Source: Pantoea cypripedii (GTDB lineage Bacteria; Pseudomonadota; Gammaproteobacteria; Enterobacterales; Enterobacteriaceae). Taken from it: a stretch of DNA of 26,368 nucleotides. Where the stretch lies: the NCBI RefSeq assembly GCF_011395035.1, contig NZ_CP024768.1:194118-220485 (forward strand), read 5' to 3'. The first letter of the stretch is position 1, and each line of letters starts with the position of its first letter. The translations under genes and the position numbers were made by a program. The notes below the pieces were generated by a model that saw only the letters and a program-made list of their open reading frames with translations, was not told where the DNA came from and ran no database searches. Below are positions 7,401-18,282 of this stretch, one piece after another.

Positions 7401-8477
7401 GAGGCTGAGAAGCTGGACAAGCTGCCGCGCGAGCGCTGGCTGGAGCTGGGCCTGACCGACGAAGAGAAACAGAACGCACTGGAGCAGCTGGCTGAGCAGT
7501 ATGACGAGCTGAAGCACGAGTTTGAGAAAAAACTCGAAGCTAAGCGTCGCAAGATCACCCAGGGCGACGATCTGGCACCGGGCGTGCTGAAAATCGTTAA
7601 GGTGTATCTGGCGGTTAAACGTCAAATCCAGCCTGGTGACAAGATGGCAGGTCGTCACGGGAACAAAGGTGTTATCTCCAAGATCAACCCGATCGAAGAT
7701 ATGCCTTACGATGAGAACGGCACGCCGGTCGACATCGTTCTGAACCCGCTGGGCGTACCGTCACGTATGAACATCGGTCAGATCCTGGAAACCCACCTGG
7801 GTATGGCAGCGAAAGGTATTGGTGAGAAAATCAATGCCATGCTGAAGAAGCAGGAAGAAGTTGCCAAACTGCGTGAGTTTATCCAGCGTGCTTACGATCT
7901 GGGCACTGATGTGCGTCAGAAAGTTGACCTGAACACGTTCAGCGATGATGAAGTGCTGCGTCTGGCAGAGAACCTGAAAAAAGGTATGCCGATCGCAACG
8001 CCAGTGTTTGACGGCGCGAAAGAGAGCGAAATCAAAGAGCTGTTGCAGCTCGGCGGTCTGCCTTCTTCCGGTCAGATTACTCTGTTTGACGGCCGTACCG
8101 GTGAGCAGTTCGAGCGCCAGGTTACCGTCGGCTACATGTACATGCTGAAACTGAACCACCTGGTTGACGACAAGATGCACGCCCGTTCCACCGGTTCTTA
8201 CAGCCTGGTTACTCAGCAGCCGCTGGGTGGTAAAGCACAGTTCGGTGGCCAGCGTTTCGGTGAGATGGAAGTGTGGGCACTGGAAGCATACGGTGCCGCT
8301 TATACCCTGCAGGAAATGCTGACCGTTAAGTCTGATGACGTGAATGGCCGTACGAAGATGTATAAAAACATCGTCGATGGCAACCATCAGATGGAACCGG
8401 GCATGCCGGAATCCTTCAACGTACTGTTGAAAGAGATTCGCTCGCTGGGTATCAACATCGAGCTGGAAGACGAGTAA
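4449..8477 (+). CDS. rpoB: DNA-directed RNA polymerase subunit beta
   Basis: 1342 residues, exactly the E. coli length. Beta forms one pincer of the core polymerase and part of the active centre. The rifampicin-binding cluster is visible from about residue 505 (FFGSSQLSQFMDQNNP through ITHKRRISALGPGG); Asp516, His526, Arg529, Ser531 and Leu533 are all the sensitive-type residues. Further conserved blocks are PIETPEGPNIGLINSL (about 560-575), the GDKMAGRHGNKGV active-site motif (about 1064-1076) and the C-terminal PESFNVLLKEIRSLGINIELEDE. The ribosome-binding site is GAGGAA. It is co-transcribed with rpoC after an 81-bp gap that contains a 10-bp hairpin. Confidence 0.99.
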   Translation: MVYSYTEKKRIRKDFGKRPQVLDIPYLLSIQLDSFQKFIEQDPEGQYGLEAAFRSVFPIASYSGNSELQYVSYRLGEPVFDVKECQIRGVTFSAPLRVKLRLVIYEREAPEGTVKDIKEQEVYMGEIPLMTENGTFVINGTERVIVSQLHRSPGVFFDSDKGKTHSSGKVLYNARIIPYRGSWLDFEFDPKDNLFVRIDRRRKLPASIILRALHFTTEQILDLFFEKVVFEIRDNKLQMELVPERLRGETASFDIEANGTVYVEKARRITARHIRQLEKDNIQHIEVPVEYIAGKVVAKDYIDENTGELIVAANMELSLDLLAKLSQSGHKRIETLFTNDLDHGPYISETLRVDPTNDRLSALVEIYRMMRPGEPPTREAAENLFENLFFSEDRYDLSAVGRMKFNRSLLRDEIEGSGILSKSDIIEVMKKLIDIRNGKGEVDDIDHLGNRRIRSVGEMAENQFRVGLVRVERAVKERLSLGDLDTLMPQDMINAKPISAAVKEFFGSSQLSQFMDQNNPLSEITHKRRISALGPGGLTRERAGFEVRDVHPTHYGRVCPIETPEGPNIGLINSLSVYAQTNEYGFLETPYRRVVDGKVSDEIHYLSAIEEGNFVIAQANTNLNDDGSFVDDLVTCRSKGESSLFSRDQVDYMDVSTQQVVSVGASLIPFLEHDDANRALMGANMQRQAVPTLRADKPLVGTGMERAVAVDSGVTAVAKRGGTIQYVDASRIVIKVNEDEMYPGEAGIDIYNLTKYTRSNQNTCINQMPCVSLGEPIERGDVLADGPSTDLGELALGQNMRVAFMPWNGYNFEDSILVSERVVQEDRFTTIHIQELACVSRDTKLGPEEITADIPNVGEAALSKLDESGIVYIGAEVTGGDILVGKVTPKGETQLTPEEKLLRAIFGEKASDVKDSSLRVPNGVSGTVIDVQVFTRDGVEKDKRALEIEEMQLKQAKKDLSEELQILEAGLFGRIQAVLISGGVEAEKLDKLPRERWLELGLTDEEKQNALEQLAEQYDELKHEFEKKLEAKRRKITQGDDLAPGVLKIVKVYLAVKRQIQPGDKMAGRHGNKGVISKINPIEDMPYDENGTPVDIVLNPLGVPSRMNIGQILETHLGMAAKGIGEKINAMLKKQEEVAKLREFIQRAYDLGTDVRQKVDLNTFSDDEVLRLAENLKKGMPIATPVFDGAKESEIKELLQLGGLPSSGQITLFDGRTGEQFERQVTVGYMYMLKLNHLVDDKMHARSTGSYSLVTQQPLGGKAQFGGQRFGEMEVWALEAYGAAYTLQEMLTVKSDDVNGRTKMYKNIVDGNHQMEPGMPESFNVLLKEIRSLGINIELEDE

Positions 8478-8500
8478 GCACTCGCATTTGTACTGGTTAT

Positions 8501-8528
8501 GGGATGTTCGGCTGGGGTCGAACATCCC
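8501..8528 (+). other. Perfect hairpin in the rpoB-rpoC gap
   Basis: GGGATGTTCG (8501-8510) and CGAACATCCC (8519-8528) form a 10-bp stem around an 8-base loop. There is no T-tract, so it should not stop transcription; it may be an mRNA processing or stability element between the two subunit genes. Confidence 0.55.
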
Positions 8529-8558
8529 TGAGAGTCTCACTCCGACGGGAGCTAATCC

Positions 8559-12782
<4,224 letters not shown>

Positions 12783-12799
12783 TCGCTCGATTCGCTAAT

Positions 12800-12829
12800 A
12801 AAAAACCCTGCCTCGGCAGGGTTTTTTTT
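12800..12829. terminator. Bidirectional terminator between rpoC and yjiS
   Basis: ACCCTGCC (12805-12812) / GGCAGGGT (12815-12822) with loop TC, flanked by an A-tract on the left and eight T on the right. It is a good Rho-independent terminator for rpoC on + and for the facing small gene on -. Confidence 0.92.
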
Positions 12830-12840
12830 CGTCTGTATTC

Positions 12841-13029
12841 TCAGTTTCTGCGGTCTATGTCGCCGCGCGTTAAGCCAATATCGCGCAGTTGTGTATCGCT
12901 CAGGTGCGACAGTATGCGTCGGGTTTCCCGGCGTAAACGCCAGGACTTCACCAGTTGTCGCAGTGCACGCAACATATCCAGCAAAGTAATATTGAAGGGT
13001 CTCGCCGCACGGTTTTGATCGAATTCCAT
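12841..13029 (-). CDS. yjiS: DUF1127 small protein, YjiS-like
   Basis: 62-residue basic protein with a C-terminal DUF1127 motif (WRLRRETRRILSHLSDTQLRDIGLTRGDI, about residues 30-58). Short DUF1127 proteins are widespread in proteobacteria and several have been linked to RNA metabolism or stress; the function of this one is not known. The open frame runs up to 13080, but the start at 13029 is chosen because the N-terminus MEFDQNRAARPF resembles E. coli YjiS (MEFHENRAKAPF, from memory) and GAGGGCAGGA lies just upstream. It is divergent from the MocR regulator at 13204. yjiS and yjiR are also neighbours in E. coli, but at another locus. Confidence 0.8.
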   Translation of the reverse strand: MEFDQNRAARPFNITLLDMLRALRQLVKSWRLRRETRRILSHLSDTQLRDIGLTRGDIDRRN

Positions 13030-13084
13030 TATCCTGCCCTCGGTATGATGTCTGAGAAGCATTGTCCGGTTTCCGACCATTTCA

Positions 13085-13166
13085 ATACAGATTCAAAAAA
13101 CACATTTATTCAGCATACAGATTGCATTGTTACCGATCTGAATGGTAAAAATTAGCTTCATCTGTA
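13085..13166. promoter_or_regulatory. Cluster of TACAGAT sites between yjiS and yjiR
   Basis: ATACAGATT occurs at 13085-13093 and again, same strand, at 13115-13123 (30 bp apart, about three helix turns). An inverted copy, ATCTGTA, is at 13160-13166 and a shorter inverted ATCTG at 13136-13140. MocR-type regulators such as GabR bind direct repeats about three turns apart near their own genes, so this is a candidate operator for the adjacent regulator; the link is inference. Confidence 0.4.
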
Positions 13167-13203
13167 CCGGTTTCTTCCCGCTGAAAATCATGTGAGGCAT
13201 ACG

Positions 13204-14661
13204 ATGACGCGTTACCAGCATTTGGCTTGCCTGCTTTCTGACCGCATCGAGCAGGGGCTGTATCGTAGCGGCGAGCGGCTGCCGTCGGTGCGTACGCTAA
13301 GCATTGAGCATGGCGTCAGTATCAGTACCGTTCAGCAGGCCTATCATGTGCTGGAGGAGAAGCAGCTGATTGTGCCGCAGCCGCGTTCCGGTTATTTCGT
13401 TGCGACCCGCAAAGCCACGCCGCCTGTTCCTGCAATCACGCGCCCCGCCCAGCGGCCGGTAGAAATCACCCAATGGGAATCGGTACTGGAACTGCTCAGT
13501 AGCCGCATTGAGGGCGACGTCATTCAGTTAGGCAGCGGCATCCCGGATCTGACGCAGCCCACCCTTAAACCGTTATGGAAGATTCACGCTCGCATGGCGC
13601 AAAAGCAGGATATTAACCTGCTGAATTATGACTCCCTGTTGGGTGTCACAGCGCTGCGCGAGCAGGTCGCCCGTCTGACGATTGATAGCGGCTGCCAGCT
13701 TACCGCTGACGATATCGTGATCACCACCGGTTGCCATGAAGCGCTGTCGGTATCTATCCGTGCCGTCTGCCAGCCTGGTGACATCATTGCGGTGGAATCA
13801 CCAACTTTCCACGGCACCATGCAGACATTGCGTGGTTTTGGCATCCGCGTGATTGAAATCCCTACCGACTCGGTGACGGGAATCAGCCTGGAAGCACTCG
13901 AGCTGGCGTTTGAACAGTGGCCGATCAAGGCGGTAGTGGTGGTGCCCAATTGTAATAACCCATTGGGTTTTATCATGCCGGAAGCGCGCAAGCGTGCGCT
14001 GCTGACGCTGGCGCAACGCTTTGATGCCGCGATTATTGAAGACGATGTGTATGGTGAACTGGCGTGGGAATATCCGCGTCCCATCAGCATTAAATCGCTG
14101 GATAGGGATGGGCGCGTGTTGTTATGCAGTTCGTTTTCCAAAACATTGTCACCAGGCCTGCGTGTCGGCTGGGTTGCGCCAGGGCGCTACCGCGAACGCG
14201 TGCTGCACATGAAATATATTAGTACGGGTTCATCGGCTACCGTGACGCAGCATGTGGTGGCGGAGTTTATTCGTCAGGGCCACTATCTGCCGCACCTGCG
14301 CCGCATGCGTCAGGTGTATCAACGTAATTACGAAACCTTTAGCTGCTGGGTGCGCCACTATTTTCCCTGTGGCATTTGCGTGTCGCGGCCACAGGGTAGC
14401 TTCCTGATGTGGATCGAACTGCCCGAAGCCTTTGATGCGGTACGCCTGAATGCTAAATTGCGCGAGTCGAAAATCCAGGTCGCGGTGGGGTCATTGTTTT
14501 CGGCCTCGGGTAAATATCGCAACTGTCTGCGCCTGAATTATGCCTTGCCAATCAATGAAGCGACTGAGCAGGCGATCGCGCTGGTGGGTGCCGCGGTGGA
14601 ACATGCCATGACGGTATGCAGCGTGGAAAACCCTGCGGACGCAATGCTACACATTTCGTAG
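13204..14661 (+). CDS. yjiR: MocR/GntR-family PLP-dependent transcriptional regulator, YjiR-like
   Basis: 485 residues in two parts. Residues about 1-70 are a GntR-type winged helix (RLPSVRTLSIEHGVSISTVQQAYHVLEEKQLI). Residues about 115-480 are a class I aminotransferase fold: PNCNNPLGFIMP, the IIEDDVYGEL block and SSFSKTLSPGLRVGW, whose Lys is the expected PLP Schiff-base residue. Such proteins sense PLP or an amino compound rather than act as transaminases. Sequence similarity is closest, from memory, to E. coli YjiR, whose target is unknown. The frame opens at a GTG at 13192, but the ATG at 13204 has GAGG six bases upstream. It is divergent from yjiS. The stop codon lies inside a palindromic repeat. 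Confidence 0.85.
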   Translation: MTRYQHLACLLSDRIEQGLYRSGERLPSVRTLSIEHGVSISTVQQAYHVLEEKQLIVPQPRSGYFVATRKATPPVPAITRPAQRPVEITQWESVLELLSSRIEGDVIQLGSGIPDLTQPTLKPLWKIHARMAQKQDINLLNYDSLLGVTALREQVARLTIDSGCQLTADDIVITTGCHEALSVSIRAVCQPGDIIAVESPTFHGTMQTLRGFGIRVIEIPTDSVTGISLEALELAFEQWPIKAVVVVPNCNNPLGFIMPEARKRALLTLAQRFDAAIIEDDVYGELAWEYPRPISIKSLDRDGRVLLCSSFSKTLSPGLRVGWVAPGRYRERVLHMKYISTGSSATVTQHVVAEFIRQGHYLPHLRRMRQVYQRNYETFSCWVRHYFPCGICVSRPQGSFLMWIELPEAFDAVRLNAKLRESKIQVAVGSLFSASGKYRNCLRLNYALPINEATEQAIALVGAAVEHAMTVCSVENPADAMLHIS

Positions 14662-14722
14662 CGGCGCTATCGCGCGGTTTTTTGTCCGATACGCTGAAAT
14701 GCGCGATAAATCGCACCGCTAC
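14658..14722. repeat. Imperfect palindromic repeat between yjiR and thiE
   Basis: The left arm begins GTAGCGGCGCTATCGCGC (14658-14675) and the right arm (14701-14722) is its near reverse complement, with a GATT present only on the right. A 25-base centre separates them. I associate the GTAGCGG...ATCGCGC sequence with short dispersed palindromes in Pantoea/Erwinia genomes, but cannot verify copy number here. It contains the yjiR stop and may end transcripts from both sides. Confidence 0.6.
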
Positions 14723-14763
14723 AAAGGTCGAAAGGCAGGGCCGGAAGAGGTGGCCCGACCCTG

Positions 14764-14786
14764 GCCCGCTGCAAGCGACAGCGGGC
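14764..14786. other. GC-rich hairpin in the yjiR-thiE gap
   Basis: GCCCGCTG (14764-14771) and CAGCGGGC (14779-14786) form a perfect 8-bp stem with a 7-base loop. No T-tract on either side. It lies between convergent genes. Confidence 0.45.
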
Positions 14787-14790
14787 AGGG

Positions 14791-14880
14791 CTACTTTAGC
14801 GGCGTGAGCGCCAGATACCAGACGGCAGATTGCCCGGCTGCGAGCCGCATTCCGGACCATCTCAACCGGGCAGCAGCAAG
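14791..14880 (-). pseudogene. Possible remnant of the thiF 3' end
   Basis: On the - strand, right after the thiE stop, 29 codons without a stop end in MRLAAGQSAVWYLALTPLK. This loosely resembles the ThiF C-terminus in E. coli (LRLFDGKSSQWRSLALRR, from memory), sharing R-L, G, S, W and LAL. thiF is the gene expected after thiE in enterobacteria. The match is short and may be chance. Confidence 0.25.
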
Positions 14881-15528
14881 TTACACCGCCGCTGTGGGCT
14901 GGGTTCCGTTTTCTGCCAGATCCAGCAGCGCCTGGGTGGCGGCTCGCCAGTCCGGGGCCTGAGTTATCGCACTGACGACCGCGATACTGCCGACGCCCGT
15001 TGCCAGCACTTCTGGTGCGCGTGCCAGCGAGATGCCGCCAATCGCCACGGTTGAAATGCCTGCCAGCCGCGCCAGATGACGTTTCAGCTCGGTAATGCCC
15101 TGCGGTTCAGACGGCATCTCTTTGGTCTGCGTTGGGAAAATATGTCCCAGCGCGATATAAGAGGGGCGCACAGCCAGCGCCCGATCCAGTTCGGCATCGT
15201 CATGGGTGGATAAGCCAAGGCGTAATCCCGCCTGGCGAATCGCATCCAGATCGGCGACATCCAGATCCTCCTGACCCAGATGCACGCCATAGGCGTTATA
15301 GCGAATCGCCAATCGCCAGTAATCATTGATAAATAACCGGGCGCGATATTGTTTACCGAGTGCGATGGCATCGCGCACCGCGTCCTCAACCTGGTGCTCC
15401 TCGCAATCCTTAATCCGTAGCTGAATGGTGCGTACACCCGCTTCCAGTAAACGGGCAATCCACTCAACACTATCCACAACCGGATAAAGCCCTAAACGCG
15501 GGGCGGTACTGGGAAATGGGGTGGTCAT
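14881..15528 (-). CDS. thiE: Thiamine-phosphate synthase
   Basis: 215 residues, close to the E. coli length. ThiE joins the pyrimidine HMP-pyrophosphate to the thiazole phosphate, giving thiamine phosphate. TIM-barrel motifs are in order: TIQLRIKD (diphosphate/Mg site, about 34-41), LFINDYWRLA, GVHLGQEDL (about 81-89), GLSTHDDAEL, ALGHIFPTQTKEM (about 126-138) and VAIGGIS (about 161-167). The start ATG overlaps the thiC stop by four bases (ATGA), so translation is coupled to thiC and shares control by the TPP riboswitch. In E. coli thiFSGH follow; here the operon ends after thiE, so the thiazole branch must be encoded elsewhere or be lacking. Confidence 0.96.
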   Translation of the reverse strand: MTTPFPSTAPRLGLYPVVDSVEWIARLLEAGVRTIQLRIKDCEEHQVEDAVRDAIALGKQYRARLFINDYWRLAIRYNAYGVHLGQEDLDVADLDAIRQAGLRLGLSTHDDAELDRALAVRPSYIALGHIFPTQTKEMPSEPQGITELKRHLARLAGISTVAIGGISLARAPEVLATGVGSIAVVSAITQAPDWRAATQALLDLAENGTQPTAAV

Positions 15529-17450
15529 ACTTTTTCCTCTTTCAAAGCATCGGCAGCATGATACAACTCGCCGCCACGGCTGCGGAACGCGTCTGACATT
15601 TGCGCCATACCGACTTCTATCGGCTGGGCTTCAGCCTGCTGGCGGGCGGCAAAGTCGCGCACTTCCTGGGTGATTTTCATGGAACAGAATTTTGGCCCAC
15701 ACATGGAACAGAAATGTGCCACTTTACCCGATTCCTGCGGCAGCGTTTCATCGTGGTAGGCGCGGGCGGTGTGGGGATCCAGCGCCAGGTTGAACTGGTC
15801 TTCCCAGCGGAACTCGAAACGCGCTTTGGACATGGCGTTATCGCGGATTTGCGCGCCAGGATGGCCTTTGGCCAGATCGGCAGCATGGGCGGCGATCTTA
15901 TAGGTAATCAGCCCTTGTTTTACATCTTCTTTATTCGGTAATCCCAGATGCTCTTTCGGGGTCACGTAACACAGCATCGCGCAGCCGAACCAGCCAATCA
16001 TCGCGGCACCAATGCCAGAGGTGAAATGGTCATAGCCGGGAGCGATATCGGTGGTCAGTGGGCCGAGCGTGTAGAACGGGGCTTCGTGGCAATGTTCCAG
16101 TTGTTCGGTCATATTGCGGCGAATCATCTGCATCGGCACGTGGCCAGGGCCTTCAATCATCACCTGCACGTCATATTCCCAGGCGATTTTCGTCAGCTCG
16201 CCCAGGGTATGCAGCTCGGCGAATTGCGCTTCATCGTTGGCATCCTGAATTGAACCCGGACGCAGGCCATCGCCCAGAGACAGTGCGACATCATAGGCGG
16301 CACAGATTTCACAAATCTCGCGGAAATGCAGATACAGGAAACTCTCCTGATGATGCGACAGGCACCACTTCGCCATAATCGAACCGCCGCGCGACACAAT
16401 GCCGGTCAGACGTTTCGCCGTCATCGGGACATAACGCAGTAGCACGCCTGCGTGAATGGTGAAGTAGTCCACGCCTTGCTCAGCCTGCTCCAGCAGCGTA
16501 TCGCGGAAGATTTCCCAGTTGAGGTCCTCTGCAACGCCGTTCACTTTCTCCAGCGCCTGATAAATTGGCACAGTACCAATCGGCACCGGGCTGTTGCGCA
16601 GAATCCATTCACGCGTTTCATGGATATAGCGACCGGTGGAGAGATCCATCACAGTGTCGGCCCCCCAGCGCGTTGACCACACCAGCTTCTCCACCTCCTC
16701 TTCAATCGAGGAACTGACGGCCGAGTTACCGATGTTGGCATTCACCTTCACCAGGAAGTTACGGCCAATGATCATCGGTTCGGATTCAGGATGGTTGATG
16801 TTGGAGGGGATGATGGCTCGCCCTGCGGCGACTTCCTGACGCACAAACTCGGCGGTGATATTGGCAGGCAGATGCGCGCCAAAGCTATAACCCGGATGCT
16901 GTTGTAGCAACACTTCACCCCGGATGCGCTCACGTCCCATGTTTTCACGCAGCGCAATAAACTCCATCTCCGGCGTAATGATGCCCTGGCGCGCATAGTG
17001 CAGCTGGGTAACGCAATGGCCCGCTATGGCACGGCGCGGTTGTGGCAAATGTTCAAAACGCAGGTGATCCAGCCCTTCATCCGCCAGCCGTTGCTGGGTA
17101 TAGCTGGAACTCAACTGATCGATAGTTTCGCTGTCGCCACGATCGGCAATCCATCCTGCGCGAAGTTTTGCCAGCCCCTGATGCACATCAATCGTCGCCG
17201 ACGGATCGCCATAGGCACCGGCGGTGTCATACACCGGCACCGGTTCGTTCGGTTCATATTGAGGATTATCTTTACTGCCTCCGGTCAGGGTAGGGCTAAG
17301 CTGGATCTCACGCATCGGTACGCGAATGTCTTCACGGCTGCCGGTGATCCAGATACGTTGAGAGTTGGGAAAGGCGGTGCCTTGCAGCGAATCAATAAAT
17401 TCCTGCGCCTGGGCGCGTTGTTCACGACGAGAAGTTTTTGCAACAGACAT
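15525..17450 (-). CDS. thiC: Phosphomethylpyrimidine synthase
   Basis: 641 residues (E. coli 631). ThiC is a radical-SAM enzyme that rearranges aminoimidazole ribotide into HMP phosphate, the pyrimidine half of thiamine. The unusual C-terminal cluster motif CSMCGPKFC gives Cys581, Cys584 and Cys589 for the 4Fe-4S centre. Conserved core segments include YDTAGAYGDP (about 101-110), GTVPIYQALEKVNG, FTIHAGVLLRYVP and EGPGHVPMQMI. The frame stays open to 17669, but those extra codons run through the riboswitch; the start at 17450 (MSVAKTSRREQR) has AGGA eight bases upstream. AIR, its substrate, is a purine intermediate, linking this operon to purHD chemistry. Confidence 0.97.
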   Translation of the reverse strand: MSVAKTSRREQRAQAQEFIDSLQGTAFPNSQRIWITGSREDIRVPMREIQLSPTLTGGSKDNPQYEPNEPVPVYDTAGAYGDPSATIDVHQGLAKLRAGWIADRGDSETIDQLSSSYTQQRLADEGLDHLRFEHLPQPRRAIAGHCVTQLHYARQGIITPEMEFIALRENMGRERIRGEVLLQQHPGYSFGAHLPANITAEFVRQEVAAGRAIIPSNINHPESEPMIIGRNFLVKVNANIGNSAVSSSIEEEVEKLVWSTRWGADTVMDLSTGRYIHETREWILRNSPVPIGTVPIYQALEKVNGVAEDLNWEIFRDTLLEQAEQGVDYFTIHAGVLLRYVPMTAKRLTGIVSRGGSIMAKWCLSHHQESFLYLHFREICEICAAYDVALSLGDGLRPGSIQDANDEAQFAELHTLGELTKIAWEYDVQVMIEGPGHVPMQMIRRNMTEQLEHCHEAPFYTLGPLTTDIAPGYDHFTSGIGAAMIGWFGCAMLCYVTPKEHLGLPNKEDVKQGLITYKIAAHAADLAKGHPGAQIRDNAMSKARFEFRWEDQFNLALDPHTARAYHDETLPQESGKVAHFCSMCGPKFCSMKITQEVRDFAARQQAEAQPIEVGMAQMSDAFRSRGGELYHAADALKEEKV

Positions 17451-17538
17451 AGCAATTTTCCTGTAAATGATGGAAGTTGCTTGTCCGGAGTCCGGAAGGA
17501 GTAACAGAAACGATGCACGCATCGCACTGATGATGTTT

Positions 17539-17630
17539 ACTCTTGTTCCCTTCGCAGGTTCTAACCTGATCAGGTTCCGCGGATCCCGAATTAACGGTCT
17601 CAGCCCAAACAGAGGGCACTCCGACAAGAA
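17539..17630 (-). ncRNA. TPP riboswitch (thi box) upstream of thiC
   Basis: Read on the - strand, the conserved elements are all present: GGAGTGCC, GGGCTGAGACC, the GGGATCCGCGGAACCTGATC block, GGTTAGAACCTGCG and the closing AAGGGAACAAG. CTTGT at the 5' end can pair with ACAAG at the 3' end to form P1. It begins close to the predicted transcription start and ends about 90 bases before thiC, leaving room for an expression platform. In E. coli the thiC element lowers translation and promotes Rho-dependent stop when TPP is bound. No clear terminator hairpin is seen after it here, which agrees with that mode. Confidence 0.95.
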
Positions 17631-17631
17631 A

Positions 17632-17660
17632 ATATTTGCGGTTGTGAACCGCAAAATAAA
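17632..17660 (-). promoter_or_regulatory. Candidate thiC promoter with an internal inverted repeat
   Basis: On the - strand TTTTGC, a 16-bp spacer and TATTTT place a start near 17623, just at the 5' end of the riboswitch. TTTGCGGTT and AACCGCAAA (17635-17643 / 17647-17655, loop of three) form a perfect 9-bp inverted repeat filling the spacer. The promoter hexamers are weak matches. Confidence 0.35.
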
Positions 17661-17688
17661 AAAGCCCACTCAGCATAGAAGGGCTTTT
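17658..17688 (-). terminator. Terminator of rsd
   Basis: On the - strand AAAAGCCC (17688-17681) pairs with GGGCTTTT (17667-17660), loop of 13, with further T beyond. It separates rsd from the thiC promoter. Confidence 0.8.
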
Positions 17689-17712
17689 GGCGAATAACAA
17701 GTCTTTTACAAA

Positions 17713-18219
17713 TCAGGCCGGGCGGGCGATATGTCTGTCATTAGCCACCCGTGGGCGCGCTATCTGATTATCCCACGCCAGACGCACCAGCTTGTCTTCC
17801 AGCGTAAAACGTGACTCCAGCACTTCACCCACTTCAGATAATGCCTGGTGGAAGGTGGTGCAGTTGTCATCGGTGATAGCCTGCTGCAGATGGCCATCAT
17901 ACAGCTGCATCATCCGTTCGGTATTGGCTTCCAGCAACGGATAGATCTGCGCGGCGGCAATCATCGGACTATCGCCCTGCATCTCGCTGATAATATGTTC
18001 ATACACGCTGAAATGTCCGGCGGAGAGATAGTCCACCAGATTGTGGCAAAAAGCATCCAGTGCCCGTTCGTCCAATGCGCTCAGCGCATCTTTCTTCGGC
18101 TTCATGCCAATCAACTGATAATAGGTCACGAGTAGCTGACGACGCGCGTGTAGCCATGAATCGACCAATTCGTTACCGCTGCCTACACGCTCGGTCAGGT
18201 CATCTAACTGAGTAAGCAT
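17713..18219 (-). CDS. rsd: Regulator of sigma D (anti-sigma70 factor)
   Basis: 168 residues (E. coli Rsd 158). Rsd binds sigma-70 region 4 and, in stationary phase, frees core polymerase for alternative sigma factors. The all-helical Rsd/AlgQ family pattern is clear: LTERVGSGNELVDSWLHARRQLL (about 7-29), FCHNLVDYLSAGHFSVYE, YPLLEANTERMMQLYD and LSEVGEVLESRFTLEDKLV. The start is at 18219, where GGAG lies six bases upstream; the ATG at 18231 has no such site. The C-terminal tail (NQIARPRVANDRHIARPA) is longer than in E. coli. It is divergent from nudC over 63 bp, so both promoters must be compact. Confidence 0.94.
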   Translation of the reverse strand: MLTQLDDLTERVGSGNELVDSWLHARRQLLVTYYQLIGMKPKKDALSALDERALDAFCHNLVDYLSAGHFSVYEHIISEMQGDSPMIAAAQIYPLLEANTERMMQLYDGHLQQAITDDNCTTFHQALSEVGEVLESRFTLEDKLVRLAWDNQIARPRVANDRHIARPA

Positions 18220-18282
18220 ACGAGGCTCCATGTGGGTTATAGTTGTTCATTCTGCGAATAGACGCTAAGGATGACGATTTAA

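Noticed and set aside
14552..14860. 102-codon open frame on - across the yjiR end and the repeat
   Set aside because: It overlaps the yjiR 3' end and a palindromic repeat, has skewed Arg/Pro/Ser content and no motif; it is a product of GC-rich sequence.
17451..17669. 73-codon N-terminal extension of ThiC
   Set aside because: The extension translates through the TPP riboswitch and has no ribosome-binding site; the start at 17450 has one and matches the family length.
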